Assembly (NCBI GenBank): GCA_964035545.1
Contig: OZ037769.1
Location: 9,897,429-9,961,428 of the forward strand
Length of the DNA stretch: 64,000 nt
From: Bugula neritina
Taxonomy: Eukaryota; Bryozoa; Gymnolaemata; Cheilostomatida; Bugulidae
Direction: 5' to 3'
Shown: positions 8,418-18,164 of the stretch, piece after piece
Numbering within the stretch: the first letter of the stretch is position 1
Layout of the letters: each line of letters opens with the position of its first letter
The notes under the pieces: model-generated
Told to the model about the DNA's origin: nothing
The model's input: only the letters and a program-made list of their open reading frames with translations
Database searches by the model: none
Translations under genes and position numbers: made by a program

Positions 8418-9680
8418 ATAATTCCACCATCTGCATCGGAGGAGATGTAAATAAAATTGTTTAATTAAGGTAGCAGTGATAATGATAATAATAAGCTATT
8501 CATATTTATCACTCTAAAACTGTATTTTTTAAATGTTGCCCCACTTTGACAAAATGCTTTGTTTCTGCTGTTACTCTTTCACACTCATTATAATTATTTT
8601 CAGTCACTCTGGGATCGTTCTAAATCTTCTCATACGTTTTTGAGGTGATCAAATATTGTTGGCATCATCTTGCCATTAATTTAATTATTGTTACTTCTAA
8701 ATCATACTACTTTAAGGTTGCAGAGCATAAAAGCCATGGTCAAGAAAATGACCTTATCAAATCATCAGGTTTAGCAGAGCAAATGCTAAAAGAGATAGAA
8801 AAAGATCCAAGTAAGCCGACTAAAAGAATCTTTGATGAAACTGTTGGAAGGAACATACATGTAAATGTTGATCAAGTTCCAGAGTACCACAAAGTGAAGT
8901 CAAGATTAGTGAGAAAGAGAGCGTCGCTGAACCCTGCCATACCTCACGAAATATCTGATGTGGAAATTGTAGGACAATGGAAAAAAACATGGACAGGAAG
9001 TAGATTTCTCTCTCACCAAGATAATGAGTGGGGGATCCTTGTATTTGAGACCAAAAAAAATTTTAAGATGTTACAACAATGTAACATTGTATATGTTGAT
9101 GGGACATTTAAAACCTCCCCAATACCTTACAAACAGTTTGTTACAATCCATGGGTTATTTCATGGAAGACCTCTACCATTTGTAATGGCCCTCATGGGAG
9201 GAAAGACAGTGGGACAGTATAGGCAGCTGTTTCAGCATGTTAAAAGCAGAGTGAGAGAAGTAACAGGTCACCATTGGCGACCAAGAAGAATCATATCTGA
9301 CTTCGAAATTTCTCTCATCACAGCTATTGAAACAGAGATGCCCCAAGTCCGAACATCCGGGTGCTATTTTCATTTTTGTCAAAGTATGTGGCGCAGAATA
9401 CAGCATGTTGGCCTCAGTAGGGGTTACAGGTGCTGTAGGCGTCTTCAAAAATGTCTAAGAAAATTTATGGCTATTGGATACTTGCCTCCAGCGTTGGTCC
9501 GACAAAACTTCAGATTACTAGCCACTTCTAACTCAATGCAGCAATTAGTAGCCCAGCACCCTGCTCTGCTAGAGTTTATTAGATACATGGAACAAAATTA
9601 TTTAAATGGGCAGTTTCCTCTAGCTTTTTGGAATGTATTTAACAGGAATGGTGACTCAAGAACCAACAATAATGTTGAAG

Positions 9681-10247
9681 GTTAGTCTGCTATAGCTCAA
9701 ATAAATAATTGTTTTATAGTGGTTGAATTCTCAAGTAATATTTTGTGTCTATGTTAGATAACACCTGATGAATCTAAAATTGAAGTTATTAAAAAATAGG
9801 TGTTTGGTATTTAAAAATTGGAATTGGAATTGTTCAACAATTAACAGCTTTTGCTAACAATTTATTCCTATTGGTTAACTTTTAATTGTGTTGCTTTACT
9901 GTTCAAAAGAATTAAAGTTACTTGGCGTTCATCATCCTGAATAAAGTGCAAATTGGAGTAAGCGTTCCTGCATACACCTACGTTGGCAATAACAGCTTTA
10001 TTTACTAATCCCTATTCATAGTAGAGTATTAATAGAATTAATTTAAATTAATGGTATGGTAATAACTTTAGAAATGAAATTAAATGTATCAAAAAAACCC
10101 AAAAAAGCTTTGAATAAAATGTGTTCAACTAATCTGAGAATAAAGTAGCTTAAACAAATCTTGCATGCATTGGTTACATACCTAGACTAGTCAAAATAAT
10201 CCTAAATATATACTAAGCAGCACTGATTAAAAATGTATTTATTTCAG
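9681..10247 (+). other. Intron 2 of the FLYWCH/MULE gene
   Basis: AT-rich, donor GTTAGT at 9681, acceptor ATTTCAG at 10241-10247; no other feature seen. After the gene, 10511-10840 is AT-rich with no feature recognised. Confidence 0.6.
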
Positions 10248-10840
10248 GGTTTCACTGCAGATGGAATGATACTGTTGGAGTTCGACATCCATCCTTGTGG
10301 TATTTCCTGCGGAAACTCAAAGATGAACAACGACTGCTTAATGTTTCATCTCTTGCTGCAAGAAGAGGAGAGGCACCACTACCAAAAAGGAGAAAATGGA
10401 GAGAACTGGAAAGGAGAATTGAAAGACTGAAGGCAGAGTACAATAATGGGGATAGAGATCTGCTGAATTACTGGAATGCTGTAACTCATGCAATAAAAAC
10501 ATATGTTTAAATGACTAAAATTACATTCCAGATAGTATTAAATTTTTACTGATGTTTTAATTTGTGAAAATAGTTTATTTTATATAATGCATCATTGTTC
10601 ACATGAAACTAGATTTTGGTGTACACGCACAGTTAGATGTATATCATATGCTATAATTATTATAGATACAAATCCACTGAAAATATATTTAATAAAATTG
10701 TGCATATATTTATTTCAATTAACCATGTTGTAGATCTCGGTGTTGCTCAGAGGAACTTTTTTGAAATTTTCATAGCTTTTTACAGATTTTCTATAAATAA
10801 GTGATTTATCCACTAAAAATTCAATACTGATGCATATAGA

Positions 10841-11060
10841 CTACTAATTACAGGCTTGCTAGCTGACAAGCTAGCAAATCGATTGCTGTGTACTTTATTT
10901 ATGGAAAGTTGATAGATAATGCAACCTTAATTGAGACAGCTTCATAAAGTAATCTCAGGCTAAACAATCACAAGTAGGCAACATGTATGCCACCCACAGC
11001 TAGCAATAATATAGCAAGATTGTGAGTGAAATTTATGATATTCTCAGTGATATAATCCTG
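10841..11060. repeat. Dispersed repeat, copy 1
   Basis: This stretch (ACAGGCTTGCTA, GTTGATAGATAA, AAGTAGGCA, CATGCCACCC and so on) aligns along most of its length with 51382-51638. Similarity stops abruptly at about 11060, where the LTR of element B begins, so B seems to have inserted into this repeat. Class unknown. Confidence 0.6.
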
Positions 11061-11625
11061 TGTTACTAATTTTCGGACTAATGCACCTTCGGAATAATGG
11101 ACCTTCGGATCAATGCACCTTCGGAATAATGGACCTTCGGATCAATGCACCTTCGGAATATTGCTCCGTCCCCGTTTTGAACACCACATCAGTTGCGTGA
11201 CAGCATAACAGCATAACCAGTGGAGAAAAGAATCATACATACCGATAGATCAGTGGGAACTTGTGAGTGTGTCAGAGTAGTGTCTTGTTGCGTGTCTCTG
11301 AAAATAAAGTATGAATTTGAATACACTACAAATTTGCAAACGTTTATTTCTGTAGTAATTTGTGCAATTACTGTGCGTGAGTTCCTAGCTTGTAATTATA
11401 GTTTATGTATCCACATCAATAAAGGAGCTCTCAATAAGATTAGACGAGGTTTATTTACTACTAAATACAATAAAGAGATATAAAAGCACACGGATTAAAA
11501 ACACTACATCTTTACTATTCTAGTACGCTCTCTCTACTACTCTATACATCGCTGGGGGTTATCACATGACGCGCTCTTATTGGCTAAGGGGACTTGGGGG
11601 ACGCGCGTATTACGTACTCACTACA
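11061..11625 (-). repeat. 3' LTR of element B (proposed bounds)
   Basis: In element sense it starts TGTAGTGAG right after the G-rich tract and is proposed to end ...TTAGTAACA at 11061, like the ends ATAACA (A) and CTACAACA (C). It contains AGCCAAT, a TTTATATC TATA-like motif and AATAAA. The partner LTR is lost, so the inner boundary is an estimate. Confidence 0.55.
11073..11166. repeat. 15-bp tandem repeat inside the LTR of element B
   Basis: About six copies of a unit like AATG(C/G)ACCTTCGGA(T/A), alternating C and G variants so that a 30-bp period is also visible. It lies at the R/U5-like end of the LTR. Confidence 0.8.
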
Positions 11626-12006
11626 CCGCCCCCCCCCAGCAGAAAGCCCTACTTTCTGATAACACAGATACAGTTAGTACTAATACAAAAATATTACAAA
11701 AAAAAACTATAAGACTGAGAGAGCGTATGGTACATAAAAGAAAGAAACACAACTATATACAGTAAAAAAAATATAGAAAAATATAACAATATAAACACAC
11801 ACTATGACACTGACGGGAGAGGCACTTATAGGTAAGCGGCCCATAGGGCTACGAAATGTATACTTGTAGGTTACTATATGATTGTCACACTGGGAGATTG
11901 TTCGTCAGCACCGGGCACGAGAGAGGTTTTAGATGGGGCACCACCTGCGGTACCATCAAGAGTGGAGGGTAGGTCGAGTAGGGGAAGAAGGTTTGGGGAC
12001 GCCGTC
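11626..12006 (-). other. Polypurine tract and 3' UTR of element B
   Basis: The complement of 11626-11642 is the G-rich tract next to the LTR; the rest lies downstream of ORF3 and holds no supported frame. Confidence 0.6.
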
Positions 12007-13095
12007 TCAAGCGCTTCCTTTCATTTGGGCTACCGAGGCAGAGAGAGCCCGGAGTTCAGATGCGGCGGCAGAGATTCTCGGTGCCAACCTTTGCACTTCT
12101 TTCTCTAGATCCCGTATCCGTTCTTCTGCTTCTCTTAGGTTCCGGGCGGGGGCAGAGTGTCGGTTGGGAGACGAAGATGGCCAACGTCGTTTACGGGAGG
12201 GCCTGGGAGAGACGGGAGGAGAGAGACGCCATCGCTGTGGCACTTCGATGCGTCGTAGCACGACTCTGGGTATGGAGTCGGGGCGGGGCACTGTGCGTGC
12301 GGGGGGTGATGAACGGGGCATGGGTGGTCTCTTATATCCGGGTGGTTTAGGGCAGTGTCCTTGCGTGATGGCCTTGGGTGCGGGGAACTCCTGACGCAGC
12401 CGTTCGTAGCGAGTCGGGTCTGATATGAAGGGTCGGATGAGATCAAGGAAGTGTGGAAAGGAGTGTTCGTCAACTTCATAGAGATGTCCAATGTGACATC
12501 CCATGGTTCGCTGGTGACGGAGGATGTAGTCCCTGTGGTAACTATATTCACCACAGGGACAAAAGGTGGTGACATAATGTTGGGGGACGTGGACCCGGAG
12601 TCGGCGAGGGGTGGTGAAATGGAGTTGGCACAAGCGGCAGGTGGTGCATTGGTCATCGCCTTTAGATTCTTGAATAAGTGCTTCCGTGTCTTGGGTAACC
12701 CAGCATGACTGGCTTAAAAGTGGTTCTGGCAGTGTGACGGGGGCAGGTTCCTCATCCCAAGCCATCTCTAATGGTTGTGTGTCACGGGGAAGAGGAGAGG
12801 GAGTGATATCTAAAAGAGCAGAATTATTGTTAGATCGAGTGTGATCTTTACACCATAATTCTGATGACAACCGACTGTTCCTAGTCTGAGAGTCATACAT
12901 CTTTTTAGATGGCACTCGAGGGACTGTGTCGTGGGGTGTAGACTGACCGAGCGACATAACGTCAAGCTCCAGATCTAGTAGATCATCGGCCATTGTTATG
13001 TTCTCGTCCCCTTTCACGTAAGACTCAGTCCCCAGTAGTTGTGATTCAATCAGGGCGATTAAATCAGAACTAACTGATGGTAGACCTGATTCCAT
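12007..13095 (-). CDS. Zinc-finger/coiled-coil protein (ORF3) of element B
   Basis: A 362-residue open frame, collinear with ORF3 of element A: the LLDLELD acidic motif, a C2H2 finger (CRLCQLHF...RVHVPQH), a second finger beginning FCPCGEYSYHRDYILRHQ, the VYEVDE/LYEVDE block, a proline-rich middle and a helical C-terminus (ARNLREAEERIRDLEKEV). The finger residues are all retained, while the neighbouring pol has several stops. Either B decayed very recently or this frame lasts longer than pol. The ATG at 13095 matches the start in A. The function is unknown; a nucleic-acid-binding role is inferred. Confidence 0.75.
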   Translation of the reverse strand: MESGLPSVSSDLIALIESQLLGTESYVKGDENITMADDLLDLELDVMSLGQSTPHDTVPRVPSKKMYDSQTRNSRLSSELWCKDHTRSNNNSALLDITPSPLPRDTQPLEMAWDEEPAPVTLPEPLLSQSCWVTQDTEALIQESKGDDQCTTCRLCQLHFTTPRRLRVHVPQHYVTTFCPCGEYSYHRDYILRHQRTMGCHIGHLYEVDEHSFPHFLDLIRPFISDPTRYERLRQEFPAPKAITQGHCPKPPGYKRPPMPRSSPPARTVPRPDSIPRVVLRRIEVPQRWRLSPPVSPRPSRKRRWPSSSPNRHSAPARNLREAEERIRDLEKEVQRLAPRISAAASELRALSASVAQMKGSA

Positions 13096-13291
13096 GAGTG
13101 GGAATGTTAGGTCAAAGCAAGCTTACCTGAGAACCCGGTATTTGTAATCATACTCAGCGTTCAAGCTTGGATGTCCGTGGATTGAGTTTGGATGCGTCTG
13201 CCTTTGACAACGTCAGCGTACGAAAAGGCTGGGCAGCGTGGTTGTTGCGCACGGCTAGAACTATTTGCCCCGGGCGTAGTAGTTTTGTTTA

Positions 13292-13866
13292 CTACTCCGC
13301 CTTCGCAAAAGTTGAGATTCCGTGGTGTTCACAACTCCCATGCTTTGCTGCCAGTCCTTCCGTACGGCGCCCAGCTAGACTTTCGTAACTGCCGTTTGTA
13401 ACGCGGTCACATACGAAGTCTTTCAAGTATGCTGGGGGTTGTCTAGTACGCTGTCCCCGTTCCAAGGGAGGTGACGTATTAGCTGGGGAGGAGGGTGTAG
13501 TTGTTGGTCGGGGCGGTGTACTCACTGGTGGGCTATTTTGTTCCACTTGTGGTGTTTCCGGCCCGTCGTTGGTGATGGCATTTCCCTCTCCGCTGTCACC
13601 GGATGGAGCCCCTCCCACGGGGGGGGGGGGTTTTGCACTTCCAGACGCGGATGCGGATCCGGAAGTGGTGGGGGTAGACTTGGTATTGGGGGCGGTGGGC
13701 GCACTTCCGTTGATGGGAGTGGCGTTTCTTGCCTCACCAAGTCCTCCTCCCGCGGCACAACCACTTCGTATTCTGGTCCATGCCGTTGTCGCCCGCGCGT
13801 TGCTGTCTGCCTCCTGGGCTCCAACAACGGAGGGGGGCTGCTCCTGCTGCTCCTGGGCTGGCCCAA
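13292..13866 (-). pseudogene. Pol tail (ORF2) of element B, frameshifted
   Basis: Homologous to 6065-6751: RRQTATRGRQRHGPEYEVV, then the Pro-rich linker, RTRQPPAYLKDFV and, beyond the frame end towards 13130, FSYADVVKGRR. The frame breaks at a run of about eleven G/C (13620-13632), and the last part after 13292 is in another frame with an added stop. Confidence 0.7.
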
Positions 13867-15797
13867 TACGGTTTCAAGCGAGCTTCATTCTGGACAGAGA
13901 CCTGTCCAGAGCGCTCCAACTTGTACGTATGATTGGGCATCGCCTCGACTACTACGTAGGGTTCCACGAACTTAGGTTGGAGCTTAGCCGCTTGTCCTCG
14001 ACGCCTACGGTAGTTGATCCTCCACACCCAGTCCCCAGTTTAATAGAGGGGTGGTTCCTGAGAGTCCTCCTGCCGTACCTGCCACTGCTTTGCTCGCAGT
14101 ATTTCGTGTGCGGCTCTCAGGTCCTCTATCAATTTGCTGGCATACTCGTGGATGGTATAGTCTTGCTCTGGGATGTGGTATGTGAGGTGGTCGGGCACTC
14201 GCGTCTCTCGACCAAGCATCAGGAGGTTAGGGGTTTCCCCCGTACTGGTGTGTAGTGTACTACGATAGGCCCGCATGACTTGCGGTAGTGCCGTATCCCA
14301 TTCCTCCTGACCCCGGCCGAGGAGCAGACTGCGGAGTGCTTCGCCCAACATGCGGTTGTTGCGTTCTACCACCCTGTTGCCCTGAGGATGGTATGGAGTG
14401 GTCCTGCTTTGGTTTACTCCCCAGAGGCGGCAGAGGTCGCTCAACAGTTGAGACTGGAATTGAACTCCCTGATCCGAATGTATCTGTTCGGGTAGTCCGA
14501 GGTAGCAGAATACATTTTAGTCTAGCACCCTGGCCACCGTCGGGGCGGACGCATCTGGAATAGCCAGGGCGTCCGCCCACCGTGTAAAGTGGTCGGTTAA
14601 TACTAGTATCCAACTGTTTCCTCTGGGGGTGAGGGGCATGGGTCCGACTAGGTCAACAGCTACCACCTGCCATGGCCTTCCAGCATATAGCCTACGCCGT
14701 CCCGCTTCGCCAGGGAGACGGCCATGCTTGCTGGCCTGGCAGATTTCGCATTGTTTGACTCTAAGCCATACATCACGCTCCATGCCGGGCCAGTACCACC
14801 GGAGCTGTAACTTGGAGAGCACCCTTTTTACCCCGGCGTGGGCCTGTTTGTGGGTGTCCCATACTAACTCCCGGCGTATGGCGGCTGGGCAGATCACCCT
14901 CTCTCTCCCGTACTGGCTGTTGTAGGCGGCCACTGTGATGGTCAGCAGACCATCTGGCCCGATCCGCAGGGAGTCCCAACGTTGGCAGTATAACCGTAAC
15001 TCGGTGCATCCCTGCCGCAGTTGTTCTTCGCTGGGTTGTCGCCCCTCTTTTTTGGCCCGATACACGTCGGCTACTACTCCGGGGAGGTCCTCTAGGAGTC
15101 TTCGTAGCTCTCTGACGTTATCAGCCAAGACAGGATTGGCACGGAGGCTTTGGATAGTCTCCGGGGGCGTAGTGGCCTTCTGTAGGAGTTGACCCTGGTC
15201 CTAGTTATACTCTTTTCCAGGGTGGTCCAGTGCCCTCAACTCGGATTTTGGGGGACCCCCATCCCTCTTCTCGATGTTGAGGCACTGTTTGCACCCCTCG
15301 TCCGGCCGCCGACTCAGTCCGTCAGCATTGCCGTGCTTCTTACCGGGCCGATGCTCGATCCGGTAAGAACTCGGCCAGGACCTCGAGCCATCAGGCGACT
15401 TGGCTGGACAGTTCTGCTCTTTTGCACAATCAAATCAAGGAGGCGTGGTCGGTCCGCAAGCGGAACTTCCTGCCGTATAGATAAGGTCTAAAATGCTTCA
15501 CCGACTTGATTACTGCCAGCAGTTCCTTTCGGGTAGTGCAGTAATTTCGTTTGGTGGGTGAGAGAGACTTGCTGTAGTAGGCCACGACTACTTCGCGGCC
15601 CTCCTGCACCTGGGACAGCACAGCGCCGACGTTTTGGTCACTGGCGTCGGTATCTAGGATATACTCCAGGGCAGGGTCTAGGTAGGCTAAGATAGGGGCC
15701 TCTAGTAGGCGGCCCTTGAGGCAGTCAAACGCTCTCTGTTCGACGGGAGTCCACTGCAAGGTCACCCCCTTTGCAGTGAGCCGATTTAACGGCTGCG

Positions 15798-15799
<2 letters not shown>
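13734..15799 (-). pseudogene. Pol remnant of element B: RNase H and integrase
   Basis: Minus strand, in order: end of the RT connection and RNase H (15430-15765, DTDASDQNVGAVLSQ), a stop where A has the Trp of LIWL, the integrase zinc domain and first catalytic block (14517-15128, HKQAHAG, KQCEICQASK, VDLVGPMP), a stop replacing Gln after VARVLD, then SDQGVQF and the ERNN block (14040-14444) and the C-terminal GPY-type region (13734-14027; here EPY replaces GPY). It cannot make a whole polyprotein. Confidence 0.85.

Positions 15800-15860
<61 letters not shown>
15799..15860. repeat. (TA)n microsatellite
   Basis: About 31 uninterrupted TA units at the point where element B stops. It may be the tail or insertion point of the neighbouring ribozyme-bearing element. 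Confidence 0.95.
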
Positions 15861-15866
<6 letters not shown>

Positions 15867-15890
15867 GAAGAAGTAAAATGAGATTTGATT

Positions 15891-15967
15891 AATATAATGG
15901 CATTTATTACTAGTAGTTTCGTACACAAGAACGATGTGCACTCGTCAGATAAATTAGCCATTATACT
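15891..15967 (-). ncRNA. Type I hammerhead self-cleaving ribozyme
   Basis: Read on the minus strand: core CUGACGA (15948-15942, the CUGANGA consensus), stem II of 7 bp (15941-15935 with 15927-15921, one G-U) with a 7-base loop, then GAAA (15920-15917). Stem III is two pairs (A-U and C-G) around a UACUA loop, and the cleavage triplet is GUA at 15910-15908. Stem I pairs AUAAAU (15907-15902) with AUUUAU (15954-15949), followed after a UA bulge by 9 or more further pairs (15901-15893 with 15965-15957). All invariant core bases are present. Cleavage is expected between 15908 and 15907. Confidence 0.85.
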
Positions 15968-16100
15968 GTTTGACCTGCGTGATATATAAAATAAGATTAT
16001 CCCCCTAAGTTTCAATAATTTACAATAACTGCCACTCTCTATTCTTTGTGTCATGCATAACGTCTAACGTGACATATTATTTTTTGAATTTCATTCATTG

Positions 16101-16140
16101 CTACTCTGAAGATGGGTACAGTGGTACCCGAAATATCAGT
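16101..16140 (+). ncRNA. Hammerhead-like core, possibly degenerate
   Basis: Plus strand: CUGAAGA at 16106-16112, one extra U, a perfect 6-bp hairpin (GGGUAC with GUACCC, AGUG loop) and GAAA at 16130-16133. A clean stem III, UH cleavage site and matching stem I were not found, so it may be inactive or just the conserved end motif of a retroelement. Confidence 0.35.
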
Positions 16141-16220
16141 GTAATTACTTTACCTAATAAAGTAATAAATAACAATGTTTCTCGTATACCTATTTATAAT
16201 ATATATATATATATATATTA

Positions 16221-16691
16221 TACATGTCAAATAGTTACTACAAATTTCAAAAATAGCATAACTTAAGTAGTATTACCGTGTTTTTTTGCATCCTATTTAC
16301 TAGTCTTACATTTATAGCAACTGTAACGTATTTTGTGTAAAATGGTTATTGCAAGCATAATTCAATTCATATTCACATTGTAATCACAGCGAAGCCTAAA
16401 CTTTATAGCTTTATATTGACGTGCATGATTGAGTTTTAATTTTTTTTTAATTTTATGTGTAATAAAAGTGTCTTTAAAAACTTTATTAATAAATAAAACT
16501 AAAAAAAATGTACACATAAAATAGAAAAATAAATAAATAAAAACAGTGGCAAAATTTTCTTCTCTAATTTATGTAAACTCGCGGTACCAATTTTGGCATA
16601 ATGGCGCTCATATGGTTCCGTAAGATTTCCCAATATCAACACTCCCAATATATACCACTCTGCGCTCGAAACGCTATTAAAAATGAAAAAA
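16221..16691. other. AT-rich stretch, no feature recognised
   Basis: No supported frame or repeat boundary. It includes A- and T-rich tracts near 16440-16540. Confidence 0.5.
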
Positions 16692-16941
16692 GTGTGCTCG
16701 CTTATTATTACATGATAATGAGCCAATTAGATCAAACAAGACGCACGCAAACCCTGCTCATGATTATCAATTAAAGGTATAAAAGTCGTTTCTCGAACGT
16801 CACGAACGTGTAAAACGCGTCGTGTGGCCCTACACTAACCCGTAACTGCACACTGACCCCAAGCTCAACCCAAGGCCACATTATAATTATATATTACTCG
16901 GTGAGTTTACGATACCCAAAATCATAAAAACCCACCATAAC
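16692..16941 (+). repeat. Possible diverged solo LTR
   Basis: The stretch has GAGCCAATTAG, then a TATA box (GGTATAAAAG at 16765-16774), then ACTCGGTGAGTTT and ends AATCATAA...CCATAACA. The LTR of element A has the same order: AGCCAATTAG, CTCGGTGAAGTTT, AATCATAACA. No target duplication is clear, so the bounds are guesses. Confidence 0.35.
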
Positions 16942-17210
16942 AGTTATGATTTAATCATTTATGCATTTTTTATAAATTTATAATCATAATGATAATGAAT
17001 GAGACTCGGAGTCAGTGGTACACCGCAGCCAACTGTAAATGACATTACAATAGTGGAAATTCATAACTATAGTCCTAGAACATACTCATAATGATAATGA
17101 TTATGATGCGATCATAATCATAATGATGATGTAATAATAAAAATAATATAAAATTAAATACGGTGAGTCTTGCTTTTTTAGTCTTTGTCGAACAATAACA
17201 TTCAGCGTGT
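16942..17210. repeat. Degenerate ATAATCATAATGAT-rich sequence
   Basis: Many overlapping copies of AATCAT/ATGATT without a fixed period. A similar stretch is found at about 17700-17900. No gene seen. Confidence 0.5.
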
Positions 17211-17485
17211 GACGGGTGTGACTAAATGGGTGACCACCCGGTGTCGCGGTCCGTGACACCCTTTTTAGTCATAAGGGGTGTTGACTAAAATGGGTGTCGT
17301 GAATAATTTCCTTTTTATTTTCAGATTTTTAGACATTTGTAGCCGCTGATATCGTTATTAAATATATCTACAGTGAATAATGAGCATTTCACAATCGCTT
17401 AAACCAAAAAACATGAAAAAATAATGATTAAATTAAATTAATTTCAACAAGAAATAAACCCGATAAGAGTTATCTTTCCTTATAA
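17211..17485. mobile_element. Partial copy of the palindromic foldback element
   Basis: About 275 bp matching the left end of 30552-32235: GGGTGTGACTAAATGGGTG, then GGTCCGTGACACCC, GACTAAAATGGGTGTCG, and on to GAGTTATCTTTCC. Only one end is present, so it is a truncated copy or a solo terminal repeat. The DNA from here to 18036 is AT-rich with no gene seen. Confidence 0.75.
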
Positions 17486-18036
17486 TATAGCTAGCATATT
17501 ATATTTCCAACATGAAACTAGAGTTGGAGTAGGTGTGATTTAGGAAGCCATCACAATTAATTTTGTTGTTACTTATTTCAAGTTACTGTTCCTGCAAAAT
17601 TCTATTAACTACAAAGCTTCACAGTGCCATACTTTCTCTCCGAGTGTCATACTTTTAATATAACTATAAGCAAATAAAATATTATTATACATTTTGTATG
17701 TTGAGTTAAATTTAATCATAATGATTATCATCATGATAATTTTAAAATTAAATGATTGCTGTTGATGATGTTATGGTGATGATGATAATCTTCAGCATGA
17801 TAAAATTAAGTGTTCAATAATCATAATGAGAATGACAATCATAAGCCTAAGAGTAATCATAACTATTATTTTTATTTTAACTTTCATTTTGATTTGGTTG
17901 TACTTGTAATTTGAGTGAGACTAAGAGTAAAAGTAATCATAAAATTAAATGGTTCAACTAACAGTTAGTGCTACACTTACTTGTTACTAAGTCAGTTGCT
18001 GTAGATCAAGATGAAGATGTAACACCAACTAACACT

Positions 18037-18101
18037 GACAGTCTCTCCCTCCCTCCCTCCCTCCCTCCCTCCCTCCCTCCCTCCCTCTCTCTCTCTCTCA
18101 G
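18037..18101. repeat. (CCCT)n then (CT)n microsatellite
   Basis: About 12 TCCC units followed by CT units. It lies next to the 3' end of the minus-strand LINE and may derive from its tail. Confidence 0.9.
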
Positions 18102-18164
18102 TAGAGTATTAGTATGATGTCTGCCTACAGCTGTTTGTGAGTAGCTTGATGACTACTGAGTCCT

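Larger units (their letters stand above)
620..10510 (+). pseudogene. FLYWCH zinc finger plus MULE transposase gene, frameshifted, split by an LTR element
   Basis: Three exons are supported: 620-849 (ATG at 665), 8717-9680 and 10248-10510, ending in TAA at 10508. The first encodes a FLYWCH-type zinc finger (RGGKILI, then FWRC..TACRA, with the closing histidines HKSH at the start of exon 2). Exon 2 encodes a MULE-family DDE transposase domain (YVDGTFK; IISDFEISLI; CYFHFCQSMWRRIQ). The exon 2/3 junction joins in phase to read NNVEGFHCRWN, a typical MULE segment, and exon 3 ends in a basic helical tail. Exons 2 and 3 fit phase exactly. Exon 1 is one base short: a run of six A near 730-734 puts TGA at 740, and the rest of the finger continues in the next frame. 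Proteins of this kind bind transposon ends and cut DNA in the nucleus. It may be an old MULE transposon gene, a domesticated copy, or intact with a sequencing error. Element A lies inside intron 1 in the same orientation. Confidence 0.75.
11061..15798 (-). mobile_element. Gypsy-type element B, 5'-truncated and decayed
   Basis: Minus-strand relative of element A. In element order it keeps part of RNase H, integrase, the pol tail, an open ORF3, a polypurine tract and a 3' LTR. Gag, protease and most of reverse transcriptase are missing: homology ends at the (TA)n tract at about 15799, at a point matching AQPLNRL of element A. Pol carries stops and frameshifts. The LTR is unrelated in most of its length to that of A, so B belongs to a sister family. 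Confidence 0.85.
15861..16220 (-). mobile_element. Ribozyme-bearing retroelement remnant (Penelope-like or retrozyme-like)
   Basis: A stretch of about 360 bp bounded by (TA)n on the left and (AT)n on the right. It contains a type I hammerhead on the minus strand and a second hammerhead-like core on the plus strand at 16106-16133. Hammerheads of this type, with a tiny stem III, are known from the terminal repeats of Penelope-like elements and from retrozymes. No protein-coding part of such an element is present, so the assignment rests on the ribozyme alone. Confidence 0.45.

Noticed and set aside
13538-14255. Long plus-strand frames across element B
   Set aside because: Antisense shadows of the pol tail and integrase, which are clearly encoded on the minus strand.
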